DNA from: Centropus unirufus
Taxonomy: Eukaryota > Chordata > Aves > Cuculiformes > Centropidae
NCBI GenBank assembly: GCA_013397695.1
Contig: VYZI01000148.1
Coordinates: forward strand, 612,953-676,952
Length of the DNA stretch: 64,000 bases
Direction: 5' to 3'
Below, piece by piece: positions 13,773 through 27,044 of this stretch. Position numbers and translations under genes: made by a program. Numbering within the stretch: the stretch's first letter is position 1; each line of letters starts with the position of its first letter. The notes under the pieces were generated by a model. That model had not been told where the DNA came from, searched no databases, and saw only the letters and a list, made by a program, of their open reading frames with translations.

Positions 13773-16700
13773 CATTCAAGCCATCGTGTACATTTAAGTA
13801 CCTCTTTTTTCACTAGGTCATGTATTTTCCTGTTGGCTGTCATCCTGTGCTATGCATTCTCTGGGCATATTTCAGAGGTTAAAAACCCAATTAAAGTACT
13901 CTCACATAAGCTTCAGACATTACCACCAGAAATTCCATTCATTGTAAATAGCTTTAAATGCTGTATTTTTTTTTGTGTTTCCCTACTTCAGTTAGTACCA
14001 CATGTAGCTTGTGTAGACTTATGTAAGATTCTTGCCAGATTTCAGGTGTCCCTTATCTGTAGAGACTCTGGTATCCAGCTCAGGAAATGCTGCAAGATGT
14101 AATGTCAGTCATTATTGCTTCATTTGCGCAAATATTATCATAAGACTTGGGGTTTTTTTCAGGCCTAGGAATTATCTGTTAGGCTACTGAGTCAGCATAG
14201 TGTTATCCCTAAATTACGTGGGTCATGGTTACTTCTGGGAATTCGTAAGAGGTCAGGAAGTGTCCAGGAAATTCTTTAAATAAAAAAAGTTCCAGTGACC
14301 TGAGAAAAACCAAAAGATTCACTCACATGCCTGGAAGCTCTTGAGCAATTAGAGTAGTGGAAAATAAAAGTAATAGATGTTGAAAGGTTAGCCTAGTAGT
14401 TTCAGAAAGATGTTAAGCTGGCACTGCCACCACAAAAAAAGCGCTGTCTTTCCTTTTTTTCTTCTTCCTGCATTCTGGCACAGATGTTTGGCTGCATGGT
14501 GGGCCAGACTCGGAGAATGATTGAGGTTAGCGTTAAACTAGCAAGAAAAATGCAGAGGTTGTTCTTGGTAGTGGCTCAGTTGACTGTCTACCTCCTCACA
14601 CTGCTACACAAGCCTTGATCAGACAGAATGGCCAGGAGAGGTGCAGGAGCTGGGAGAAACAGAGGGAGCAGCAGTGCTGCCTTTTATTTGTTTGCAGATG
14701 AAAATTGTTCTAGAAGCACTGTGAGAGAGCGCTGGTTTGTCAGACCTTTTCAAAGGTGGTTCCTTGCCGTTCAGTTAAATCGACTACGAAAGAAAACAGA
14801 CATGCTATCTTGTCAGTTTGAATGGTCGGTGTTGCTCTTCACTTTTCTTTTGTGTTGGGGCGATACATGACTTGGTTGGTGACGCCCAAAAAAACAACAT
14901 CATAGTTGTATACAGGACCTTTCTTATACAGAACCCTGCTCTGCTCCCTGTTCTCATCTTGTAACCGCAGAACCCTTTTGAAGATGAATTTCATTACGGA
15001 TGCAGCTGACTTGAGCCAGAGGCTGATTTATTCACAGCTTTTAACTTGGAGGAAGTAACTTCTCATTCATGTAGCAAGTGTAATGGAAAAGACAAGAGGA
15101 ACTTGACAGTTGTTTTTAGGAAGAGATAGTGTTTATCCCAGCATAACTAAAAAAGGCGTTGAGACATTACAAACTTTCAGCCTAGACAGTTGGTTGTTTT
15201 TTAAAAATTATTCTAAGGGGAAGGAATGTCTTCCAATGTATTACAATTTCCCTGTCAGCTTGAGTAGTCCTTCACTTACATTTTAACTTCTATGAAAATT
15301 GATATTCTCCTATGCATTGTGTGAAAAACCCACTAAAAATGGAAACTGGTAGTGCCAGAAAAATAGTAAACTTGATAAAGCGCTTTCAAATGCGCACAGT
15401 GCATTTTGAGCACTTTTTACTTTTATCCTTACAAGGAAAAATAATATTATTGCACAAAAGTGTCAGCATATCATCTGACACAATAGTTTTTTAATAGACT
15501 GTATAATTCAGAAAGAGAGGGTGGACGGACAAGTAGGGATAGGTGTACAGATGTCATCAAAAAGGCTACCAAGAAGGCAAGGGATGAAACCAGGCTGCTT
15601 GCCTTGCCTGAAATTAGAAATGTGGAAAACTCCTGTTTAAGGAAAACAGCACCAAAAAAGAAGGGCAGTAAACAAGAAGTAAACACAGATCACCATGGGG
15701 AGCTCTGGCATGTTGATTAAAGTGACATCAAAGAGTCTTGGGCAGCATCCTGGTGAAAGTGTGTGGAGGTCCCCCAGTGCCAAGACACAGGGACAGAAGT
15801 AGTTTGCGTGATGCTGCTCTCAGGTAGAAAGAGAAGTGTTAAGGAAAGGTTTGGTGGCAGGTTCAGTGGGGGATCTTGGGTACGGTTGTGTCCTTGGATG
15901 GAGTTAAGAGAGCTGTGCAACAGGATTTCAGGTATTAATTTGGCAAGGAGTTTCATTGTTGCTCAGATTGGAGCTGGCGTGAAGTCATCACGGCTCGCAG
16001 CACGTTGTCAGAAGCCAAAATGGTTGTGACCCTGAAGACAGAGCCTCAAGGTATTAGGGTAAAGAGTCACCCAAGTACGACATGCCCAGATGTATCATGA
16101 TGGGGGAAAGTCTGGGCTAGCTACTGGGTGTGGGAGACTTGAAGCGAGCAAAGCAACAGAGGTTTTTGATAGAAGATTATGTACAGCTTAGAAGTGGGCA
16201 CTTGGTACAATCTTGTATTATTTCTGCATAGGTATCTTTCAGTATCAAATTTAAAATCCACTGAAAACTAGCAAAAAGCTGAAAATAGGAAGTATTTTAA
16301 AATCATTAGAAAGACAATTGGCAATGGATTCCTTGACTGGAGAACAGAATGTTTTATTTGTTAATCACTTACTGTTCTGAATTTTGTACGGGATGTTACT
16401 GTGCCACACGTAGAAAATAGAATAATAATTTTAATATAAAGACAAACCCCAAGAAACACATGTTCTACAGTTAGGTTGTAGGAAGTTCTGTGCCGTAAAA
16501 CGTGAAATTGCGATTGGACCATGTTTAGAAGGGGACAGAGTGATTAAAATGCAGCACAAAAGTTTGGCTGAAATATCTGCCTCTGCTGACTTCTAGGACT
16601 TCCCCACTATTTGTGCAGTAAAATTCATTGCTCTGTTCATGAGTGGCACACTGCTCAAGTGGTCATTTGAGTTTTATTTGGAAATATAATGCATGCTTCA

Positions 16701-18736
16701 TCGTTGTTGGCAAGAAAGGATATTTTATGCGGGAGTGAACACTTTCTGGCCTTTGCAATCCGAGCTGTGGAGGAGGCAGCTCTTCAGTAGCCATTGCATT
16801 ATGTAAGGTATTGGAGATTACATTAGATTCCCAGTTAAGCTATTTCGTATAAATACTGGGCCAAATACAGAGAAAATACTACTTCTCTAAAGAATATTTT
16901 TTTAATAAATTCAGGGAAAGCAGATGACTGGTTTTCACACGATTCTAAAAGCTATGAAAATCTTAATTTCTTCCTTATTCTTCCTGTCTAGTTTTTAAAC
17001 CCCAAATGTAGTGTGGTAGATAGAACTGCTTGTGAAATAACAATCAGTGACTGAGTCCTTGGAGAGAAAGAGACAAATTTGTCATAAATAGTTCCCTAAT
17101 AGATGCCATATATCTTCATGAAAACTTTCTTTTATCAGATCCTGTAGGACACTTATTGTAAAACTAAATTCAGAGTGTGAAGGCTCTGATGTCATTTTCT
17201 GAGTCAAATTCGTTTAAAGCGTGCAATTGGTTCCGCTAACATCCCTCTGTTCTGAGAAGCTTGCTATGTGTCCTACAAGCCCATGTAAAGCAAGAAAGGT
17301 AAAAATTTTTCCTCTCCCTTCAAGCTACCCTCCCTGGATGAAGGGGGTAAGTGCAGCTCCCTGGAAGCAGGCAGTATGCCAGGAGATGTGCAGTATGGCC
17401 CTTGTGGTCCTATTCCACGTGCTACTCCAGGGAAGCCGTCTGCAGCAAGCGGCTAACACATGTCCCAGCCCCCTTTCCTTGTTTAGTGCAAAGAAGCTAG
17501 GCTCAAATACTGATCTGCATATCTGGGAAGAGAGTCATATTGCAACCGTATAATAAAGAGAGTGTCATCCTGTGATAACCTGGATGCCTTTGCTACTAGG
17601 GGTTTCATTCCAATTTCCTAATGGAACAAATCTTGTTTGAGGCCATCTGTTCATTTTCCCTCTCCCCCCTGATTTTTTTTTTTACAGCCCCTGGACAATA
17701 CCAGCTAGAGTTGACAAAAGTGTAGGATCATGACACAAATTAGTGCTCCTAACTAAATGAAAACCTTCATTTTGAGAGGCAGCAGCCAGTGGCCGAGTCA
17801 CTGTGTTGGGCAGTCAGTCAGTACCCATGTTGCTCTTTGGCAGTCCCAGCATCTACTGTTTCTTTCCCAGCCATGCAGGTATAGGATATCTGAGGCAAGG
17901 GGTGCTAGGGTCAAGTGGAGGTTGAGGTAATTAGAAGGCACTGGGTACAAATCCATGGTTTTCTAAGCTTCATTAATTCTTCTGCTTAAAAAACAAGTTT
18001 TAGAGGCTTTTGGATGCTCTGTACCTCTTACATTATTAAATAATACCTAGATTTCATGATATGCAGATATACCTTAGAGTCACACATATTTCTAAGCACA
18101 CAATACAGTTCTTTTTTCACTCACTTTACACCACCTTTGTTAAAATACAAAGAGGAGCAAAAAATCTGCAAGTTTGTCTTCCTGATTTTGCTTTGAGGTT
18201 AAAAAAAAAAATAAACAGAAGCTCTGCGCTGTTTTTTGAATAATGGTGAAAGTTTAATTTCCCTTTGTATTTCAGTTACCTAAATGGAAATTATCAGTGA
18301 ACAAGCAAGAGAGGCATTAGAAGTGTTAAAGAGAGGCTGTGAAATGCTGCTCCTTATCTTCTGCGGTTCTGTTATTTGCTGTCTGATCCCAAGTGGCATC
18401 TGCTGCAGATAAGATCCTCAGGGAGTTCAGTTTCAGCCTGGTGAGTGGAAGGATGGGTTGTACTGACATGAAGTTTATAAACAAGGAAAGGAATCAAATC
18501 TATGAAATCAAGTTTTGGTGGGTTGGCTGACAGCTCACACCTAGTTGCAATAATATACTTTGCTCTCAGCATCCTTGCCTGTCAGAGGCTGACTCACAGG
18601 TAGGAGAGTGCCTCAGGGCAGCTTGGTTGGATTTTAGCAATCAAGTTTTAGATAAGGAAAACTAATAACAGTGAAATAATACAGAATCATGGGAATAGGG
18701 GGTTTAAAGGATAGCTTTATAATAGGGTAGCAGCAT

Positions 18737-18945
18737 AGCTGAGGTTGGAAGGTACCTCTGGAGATGGTCTAGATCAACACCCTGCTCCAGCAGGGAGAGT
18801 TAGAGCCAGTTGCCCCGGATCATGTCCAGATGAGTTTTGAATATCTTCAGGGATGGAAACTCCACAACCTCTCTGGGCAACCTGTGCCAGTGTTTCACTA
18901 CCTTCACAGTAAAAAAAATAAAAAAAAAAATAAAAGAAAAATTCC
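18737..18945 (-). mobile_element. CR1 LINE 3'-end fragment, antisense
   Basis: Read on the + strand this is the reverse complement of a CR1 3' region. It has 'gaggttggaaggtacctctgg' from 18741, then a block close to 'cagggatggaaactccacaacctctctgggcaacctgtgccagtg' spanning about 18850-18894, then 'cttcacagtaaa' at 18902-18913. All are hallmarks of the CR1 tail. An A-rich tract with scattered t and g (about 18911-18942) follows at the truncated side. A possible extra terminal piece (agaatcat) lies at about 18683, separated by about 45 unrelated bases, so the element end may be interrupted. Confidence 0.85.
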
Positions 18946-21900
18946 ATTAACAGCTAGAGACCTTGGTCCAGTCTTGGTGCAGTCAAATCCCTGCTTTCCT
19001 ACTTATCTGGTTACTGGCCAAATACCGAGATGAGGTACAGATGGAACTTGAGGTTGCGAATACTCAAGGCACGAGTCATAAGTTATTACAGAATGAAGCC
19101 ACACCATGTCTCAAGCTAGTTTCTTAGAATGCAAACTTGCTACTCTCTACTTACCATGACCTTTTGGAGGTGAGTGCTCTACAAAGTGTCTTTGGGAAAA
19201 TGTAAATGTGGAAAGGCTAAGAGGATATCTGGGAAGGCTGAGGGGAATATGTTGTGGATGGAGTGAGAACACAGCTGATAAAGCAGACATGAGTCAATGT
19301 TGGCCAATGTTGAAAGACTTGGAAGGTCAAAGCGATGTCATAGTGCAGTGTCATGCACTGCTCAGGCGTGTCTTCGTTTCTTCTCAGTGCTCTCCTATTA
19401 GAGCAGCATCTCTAGCACAAGTGGCTCACATTATTGTCGTGTGGTCAACTGGTCCCAGTAATGCATTGCAGTTTTAAACAGAGAAGCTGTTGGAGGCAGG
19501 TAGGTATTTCTTTCCAACCTACGTAGTTCCCATGCTGGACAGCACTGGAGCGATTTCATTTTCAATTGTCTTCCGCCTAAAATTCTTTGGGTGATTGTGC
19601 TATTGGTTCTTTATTTCTCACTTTCCTCACATAGCAGTAATTTGAAACAAATGTTATGTGTATATAGACCAAATACTGAAACAGTAAGAAGTCTGAATAT
19701 GTGCAAGGTGACTAAGAGGTAAATAAAGCCCTGGAAGTCATGGCAGATGGCACAAGTAGAATAAAACCAAACAGTTAACGTTTGTTCAAAATTAGAAGGT
19801 ATCAATGGTGCCTTTTATAAATAAACTGTTCCTGTATCATTTGAAATCATCAGAGAAGCAGTCAGGAGGAGAGAGCGCAGATGATACATGATTCATTTGC
19901 TTGCCTCCTTCTTGAGATTCTTTTCTTTGCCAGCTTGAGATAACAGATGTCTTAAAGATTATGAATTCACAGGAAAATAATGCAAGACAATAGGCAGCCA
20001 AGGCAGTATTCTGATAGTCTAAATATTTTGGGGTTTTTTATATTTTATCACCTGTTTGATCTAACGATCTGGAAAAGCTCTTATATCAATGAATGGCTTT
20101 GCTCACAAACCTTTTGATTCATGAGACTTTCAATGAGGAGAAGAAGTTCTATATTTGGTCTGTAATCTGTTTTGTTCATTGTGACTCAGCCTTTGGTTTC
20201 AGGCAAGTCAGCTGGGTATGGGGAAACGTGAAGTCTGATTGTCTGTTGTTCTGTACATCAAATATAGCGCTTTTTGTAGAACTTTGTGATCATTAGTGAG
20301 AACAGGTTTCAAAGGGCACTTGTCATCTTTACCTGTATGAAGTCTTTCAAAGTTAATTCAGAATCTCCTGTATTTTCATCTTCAGAAAGGGGCTGTTTCT
20401 CTGCAGTCACTGTTCATTAGGTAAGGTTCTTGCCTTACTATGCTAATTTCTTCAGGGGTCACTAACTCCCACCACCCAGGTCTGTATTGAAGATGCCAAA
20501 GAATACTTTAACCTGATACTTGATACAATAAAACGTTTGCAACCCAAACCAAACATGACGCTATATTCTCTGTGGGTTTCTACATTGAGAACACTGCGTT
20601 TAAAATATTTGAAACAGAGTAAGATGTGAAGTAATGATTTTGTCTCAGAAAGGGGCTGGGGCATTATATACTCCCACTTTAAGAAAAAGGCTAAATACAT
20701 TGGTGAATATTTTATCATTCATATGGATCTCTGTGCTAACTGAAGTTAAAAAGTGAAGTACTGACAATTCTGTAGAGGCTGTCAATACTGTGCACTGCCA
20801 AAGAAGGGACCGTGCTTGTGTAGTCCCTGAGGGTTTGTCTACTAGCCAACGGGATGCCATCAAGAGCTCTGCTCTGTACCAGATAGGTGGTCTTCAGTTA
20901 GACAGGCTCTGTGGCCCTGTCTTCTGCTATTTCCACATACAAGTTTGGCTTTGTTCACTGAGCTATTTGGAGTTCAGAGGTCTTTTACATGCATACATAT
21001 CCATTGCAAATTGATTTGCGAGAGCACATTTAATCTATAGTGGAGGCCAAGTGGTCATCAGATTTATTGTCATCCCAACTTTAGGTTAAACTTGATCTGT
21101 TGAAAAATGAGATGAAACAGTGTGGTCTTTGCCTTTTCCCATTGCCACAGACTCATTGTCCCACCGTACCACACTCTTTTCTAAGTATTAGCACTCTTTG
21201 TCTCCACAAAAGGTTTTTTAAAGTGGAGTTTCTGTGCAAGCTTCAGCTCTTTTAGTGAGTTTTAAGATATTGAATCCCTGTGAACACCACAAAATAATAA
21301 GACAACAAGATAAGTGATCTAAGAGCAGACAAAGAAATGTAATTTACTCCAAAAAAGTGAGACTAAGAAGTAATGAGCTACTTTCAGGAATATGTCTGTA
21401 AATAAAAGAAGTATGAGTCACCTCAGAGGCAAATAGGTTATCAGGTGTTTTGCATGGTTCATCATCTATCTTCAAAGGCACAAGATAGTGAATTTCGCAA
21501 AGCTTTACATATATTTATATTAATCTTTCCTTGCAGCTCAAAGATATCAGTTATCTTTTGTGTGGTGCTTGATTTAAAATTTTGTCTGAGATACCGAGTC
21601 CTAGATCTGCTTTTGTTATTTTTTTATCTTGGGTATTGATAGAGATTTCATCTTGGATTAAATATAGCTTGCTATATTACTGAATTTCCTTACTCTCTGC
21701 TTTTCAAGAATGGAAGCAGCACACACTTTATAAGAACAGCTAGGGCTCATATTAGTTCTCAGATGCTGCTTTTTACGAAGATATTTAGACCGACATTAGT
21801 AGATGATTTCATATTTACTTGCAGCTATACCAGAATATATTGTTGTTCTCAGTAGCTCTGTAAGCAAACATGCTTCTGCTTTTCAAAACAAAAAAAAAAA

Positions 21901-23650
21901 AAAATTTTAGCCCTGAGCACATAAAAGAGCATTAGCTTGAAAGTGGAAGTTGTCAGTGGCTACAGCTGTGCCATGGGTGTATGTGTGAACGTGAGGCAAG
22001 ACCAAGAGGCAGCCAGGATAAGTGAGTGGGGTGACATTACTTGGATGTGCAAGGGCTGCGTGTGGAAGTTGCATGCTGTTCCTGTTTCCCTTCTCCAAGC
22101 TGCATTGGAGATTAACCAGCAAAACTGCTTTTAAAGCAACGTTTTCATGGGTGTTTGTTCCAGAAGTAGTCAGATATAGCACGTAATAGAAGGGCTTTAA
22201 AATATGTTGAACTCCGTACAGAAGGAGTCATTGACAGCTGTCTACTCTGTGAGCGTGTTTTGCTTCAGGCGCTTTTGTAGTCCTGTGCTTCTTGTGTCCC
22301 TTCTTAACCTTTGTCAAGAAGCACTCTTGGGCAAGACCAATTTCCAGAATCATAGCTTTAACATTTGAAGAAGCGTGTGATAGCACTGGAGTATGTACTC
22401 AGGCCTCTGTAAACAAATACAAATACGATATTGAGACATAGCAATGCTTCCAGTGACTGATGAAGCAATTAAAATGTTTGGCTATTGCGTTTCCTGTAAT
22501 ACATAAGTGAAAGTAAAGTCATGAACAATCGTTGGGCTGAGATAGCAGCAAGGTTTTTTGTGTGCTTAGTTCTTAAATGAGAAGCACTTTTACACGGGTT
22601 CTTCCAAATCAGTGGAGGAGAATTGTAGACCTATTATGCATACCTGCGACCATATACACGACTGGAATATATGGTTACACCTATGACTAGATTATCCTAC
22701 TGTCTCAATCTGTATATTGAATAATATTAAGGGATACAGAACAGGGAATATGTTGCTAGAAAATAATTCAGTAATTGTAAATCTTGTGGGTAATGAAGTG
22801 CCAGGAATATATTACCAAAAATATTGTCCATATTTGTGTTTTCATGTTTTAATAGTGGTTGTCTTTGGTTATGAAGAATGTTATATTGCATTGGTATTTT
22901 AAGCAGCATGATTGATCTATTATTCACACAGACTCACTCCCATGATTTTTCTGCCCTCATGAACATAGAGTGTATCTGCAAAACATGTCCAAGTGTTCTT
23001 GGTGTTTTTGTTTTATTTAATTCCTGTAAAGGCAATCTACTTACTCGCAATAACAACCAGTGCTGTGGTAAAAATTTAACTGGAAGAGATTTTACAAATG
23101 TTTGACAGATGTTGAAGCAGGGGTCTTTTAAAATCTAGTAACCTTTTAGGTGCCTAAATATCTAAGTATAATTGGAAATCTTTCCCATGTTACTACTATT
23201 TGATTATGTTGGTCATTATGACAAAATTGGGCCTCTAGGGTAGATAAATGGGACTCTTCAGTTCTGGAACCAGAAGTTAGTGAGTTCTGATAAATGCAGC
23301 AAGGGAGATTCATGTAATGATTAACAAGCTATTGGAAGAGAGGGTAAATATTATTTAAGTGCTTTGGATATTCTGTATGTAAAATTACATTTGTCTTTCG
23401 TCAACACATCTTTTGATCATCTGAACTATTCTGCCAAGAATTCTGCTCAATTCTATGTGTTCTTCAGCAGTGAAATGACATGCAAATGCATGTGAAAGTT
23501 GAATTAAATGAAATGAAGTCATAGCCATAAAGGGGAAAAATGCTGCCTACATGCTACAATCCGGAACATAAGAGAGTAGACATGCTGTCATTCAAAGGTT
23601 CTGCCTCGAGTATTAGTAAGTTTTTTGTAATAAAGCTCAAGCTTTATATG

Positions 23651-24750
23651 TGTCGTGGTTTTGAGCCCCCAGCTGGCAACAAAGAGCCATGTAGCTGCTT
23701 GCTCCTTCCTTCCTCTTCTGAGCTCCACTGAGAAGAACCAAAAGAAACAAAGGCAAAACTCATGGTTTGAGACAGGGACAGGGAGGCATCATTCACCAGT
23801 TATTGGTATGGGCAAAACAGACTTGACTCAGGGTAAGAAAGAGCAATCTTATTTATTACAAATCAAATCAGAACAAGATACTGAGAAACAAAACCAAATC
23901 CCCAGAAGAACACCATCCCCTACTCCTCTGTTCTTCCTGGGCTTACCTTTTACTCCCAATTCTCTACCTCCACTCTTCATCAGCAGCACAGGGGCATGGG
24001 GAATGGGGGTTTCAGTCAGTTCATCACACATCAGTTCTGCCACTCCTTGCTCCTTTGAGGGAGGACTCCTTGTCCTCTTCTCTTTCTCCATTGTGGGGTT
24101 CCTTGCATGGAGAACTGTCCTCATGAAACTCTCCAAAATGAGTCCTTCCTGCAGGCTGCAGTATTCCACAACCCACTCCAGCGCAGGTTTCCATGGGGTT
24201 ACAGTCTCCTTTTGGCACCTCTCCCTGTTCCAGTGTGGAGTCCTCCACTAGGCCTCAGGTGTTCATCCACCGGGATTCCTCTTGAGTTGCAGGGGGACAG
24301 GCTGCTTGACCATAGTCTCCTCCACAGCCTACAGGGGAGACTCTGCTTAAGTGGCTGGAGCACCTCCTCTCCTCCCCCCACTCCACTGACCTTGGTGCTC
24401 TCTCTCGTGGTGTTTCTCTCACTTCTGGTGTCTGCAGGGCTCCTTCTTGCACATCTCACTTCTCACTCTCCACCACCCAGTGAAACTGGCTCACTGAGCT
24501 CTGGTCCCCCAGCTACAGGCGGGGAGGCGAGGCTTGCAACTCCTCCCCATGCCTCCCCTTTTCTCTCTGCTGCTGCTGCCCCCTTGACACTCTTTCGCCC
24601 TTCTTCAATGTGTTATCACAGAGGCGTTACCACTCTTAGATTGACTTGGGCTTCACCAGAGGCAGTTCTGCCCTGGAGCCTGCTGGCCCTGGCTTCCAGC
24701 AGCCCCCAGCACCTTCTACTTCCCGGGTAGCCCCCCTCACTACCAAAGAG
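23651..24750 (-). mobile_element. Avian endogenous retrovirus LTR, antisense, probably solo
   Basis: On the minus strand this block reproduces the layout of an LTR family common in birds. It has a G/C-rich U3-like part with short imperfect repeats built around 'tggagcagg/tggagaag' and 'aactgcagcccatggg'-type phrases, a 'gatgaactgactgaaaccccca' block, a poly(A) signal aataaa (plus coordinates 23852-23857), then the 'gagtcaagtctgttttgccc' block. It ends in ccacgaca at 23651, matching the TG...CA rule at that end. The other boundary near 24745-24760 is inferred from the 'ctaccaaa' motif and is uncertain. No gag, pol or env remnant was recognised next to it, which suggests a solo LTR. The ORFs inside (such as 24107-24730 +) are shadows of this repeat. 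Family assignment is from memory of bird genomes. Confidence 0.82.
23852..23857 (-). promoter_or_regulatory. Poly(A) signal of the antisense LTR
   Basis: The minus strand reads gtaataaataag here, giving a canonical aataaa hexamer in the position expected for the end of R in this LTR family. Because it is antisense to SH3KBP1 it cannot terminate the host transcript directly, but could end an LTR-driven antisense RNA. Confidence 0.6.
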
Positions 24751-27044
24751 AAATGGTGGTATGTCTGGCTTTTGTCTGTCTAGGCTGTCTAGTGAAGTAC
24801 AGATGTCTGAGATTGCCTCAGAGATACAAGGTGCAATCAAATATTCTAATGAGCAAGTTCTTTGAGTTTCTACATCACTTGCTTCTGCTTCATCTGCAAT
24901 GATCTCTTGGGGGTGGCATAGGCATTAGCCAGTGGTAGTTAATTTTGTGCAATGCAAGTCTTGCCTGGAGAGTTTTACAGACCCTCAGGAATGCTTTTGT
25001 GTTTGGATAAATGCTCTTAAGCAAGGCAAACCAGTGGTTAACATATGGACTTGCTCCAGAGTAGATAATACTTCAAGGAACTGAGATGTGATAGGGTTTC
25101 TCTAATTTGCTTCTCAGCTTCTGCCTGGGATCTGCTTACAGACCCCTGTGGGAGCCCTCAACAGAGTCACTGGAAGGTAGGGGAGTTGTGGAGGTGCAAT
25201 GAAAGAGCTAAGGTGTCCTGAAGAACTCTTTCTTGTAAGAAGTGATGTACCAAAGATAAGCTGTGAAAGTAAGGGTGGAGGAGTCAAGCTGAGCATGGAA
25301 AGAAGCCAGAAAGAAAGCCTTAAGGAAGTTCAGCAAGATATAACTGGGATACAGCATGATATCAACAATCTAAAGTTCAGCGCTTAAACTAACTTCAGGA
25401 GGTGGAATTTTCTTCTATGGTTTGTCAAGCCATGTGCCGTGCTCCTCTTTCTCCAGCGCTGACGAAAATGTGTTACTCCCTGTGGGCAATTTGATTTGAC
25501 TGTTGATATACGTTGTTGGTTTAGCTTTAATGATTGCAGTCAGGGCTATAAACCTCTGGATGTGCTTAGTAGCAGAGCATTTTCAGGTTTAAGGCCCGCT
25601 TTCCATGAAAACTAAAGGTAGAAGACAGTAATAAGGGAGTTGAACATTTTACATTAAAATTCTTTTAAATAAAAAAACCCTCTTAATGAATAACAGTTTT
25701 TTGAATGTGACTGAATCTTGTGAAAAAAAGCAAAAGGAAAGAGGCCAAAAAAACATGATCTGTATGTGGCACCTTTTGAAAATGACACTAGATTAAAGAA
25801 GTAAACTGCTGGCAACCTTCCTACCATGAGCCATCACTGTTAACATTTCATTTGTCAGTTTGACTTAGCAAAAATGAATGCTTATGAATGCTACAGAAAC
25901 TTGTTTGAATGATGAAAATGACCAGGAAAATATGAGAGTACTTCTGTGGCATTCAGTGTTTCTCACCACCAAAAGCTGAGGTGCTGCAGAGCTGTCTGGA
26001 TGCAGCTATTGCTCCTTCTTCTGCTGCATTGATTGGGGTCACTTGTCTGCCCCCGGACTGAATCAGTGGGCTGGTGACTTGCCAAAACAGATAGCCTTTT
26101 GGTTTGTTCCCCTTTTTCCCCATTTGTTGCTCAGTTTTGGAGGCCAGTGATGCACCTCTGATACAGAAATTCATCTCCCGTTCTTGGGGAATGAAGTAAC
26201 CTGTGTGGATACTGTGGCCACTGTTCATTTTGAGGAGGTTGTGGAACAGTGCATGTTAATTTTCACTTTCAGTGCGGAGGTCACTTTTGGGACATGTCCC
26301 TTTTGCTCAACTGTCTTAGAGCTAATAGTGACTGGGACTTCAGAGAGCCGGCAGCAGCAAGAATAATTTATTTATTTCAATTTCTCATAATTATTTATTG
26401 CTCTTCTGAGCATGTATTCCCAGGCACTTGTACAACTCTCAAATAATGAAGTGTAGCATAACACACCCTTTAAAACGGCAGGTTGTTTTGGATTATAGCA
26501 TTTTCATGATGGCAGCTGAAAAATAATAACAAATCTTAACACGAGGAGTGCAATTGAGGGCTCTTCCTGGGGTGTTTTTCTTTCAGCAGAGCTGAAGGAC
26601 AGGTAGTTTCATAACCTCGCACGCTGAGCTAGTGAATGGCAGCAGCCCAGTGAGCAGCCATGCCACAGCCATGTTCTCTGCGAGGTGCTGGAAATGTCAT
26701 GGCTTAATTGCCATGGGAGACACAAGCAGGAATGTTTCCACCCAAGTGACTACTCGTCTTGGTGTAAATGTTGCAGAATCAGACCCATTATATGAGGCTG
26801 GCTGAGTAATTTTCCCTGTTTACCAGGGCATCTCCTAGCCTCATGCATTAGCTTCCTAAAATTTAGAATTCATCTGGACTTGTGTTCCAAGGTGAATTTA
26901 ATTCAGTTTCTTAGATTTTAGGAACACTCCTGGACGGGAAAGTGGTATATCTGCTGTATCTATGGATGTGTTAATTCTTTTAGCTTTAGTGTCTTTAGAC
27001 TTCAAAATGAATATTTAAATTGTATAGATAGTTCCCACTGTAAG

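Noticed and set aside
23480..23487. Octamer-like motif atgcaaat next to atgcatg
   Set aside because: Single short motif, expected by chance many times in 64 kb of A/T-rich sequence; no other promoter or enhancer signal nearby.
24107..24730. 207-codon plus-strand ORF, the longest without N
   Set aside because: It lies wholly inside the antisense LTR; the leucine/serine/proline-rich translation is a shadow of that repeat.
25199..25387. 62-codon ORF with a coiled-coil-like end (SLKEVQQDITGIQHDINNLK)
   Set aside because: Too short, no homologue recognised and no gene context. It could be an old retroelement scrap near the LTR, but that cannot be shown here.
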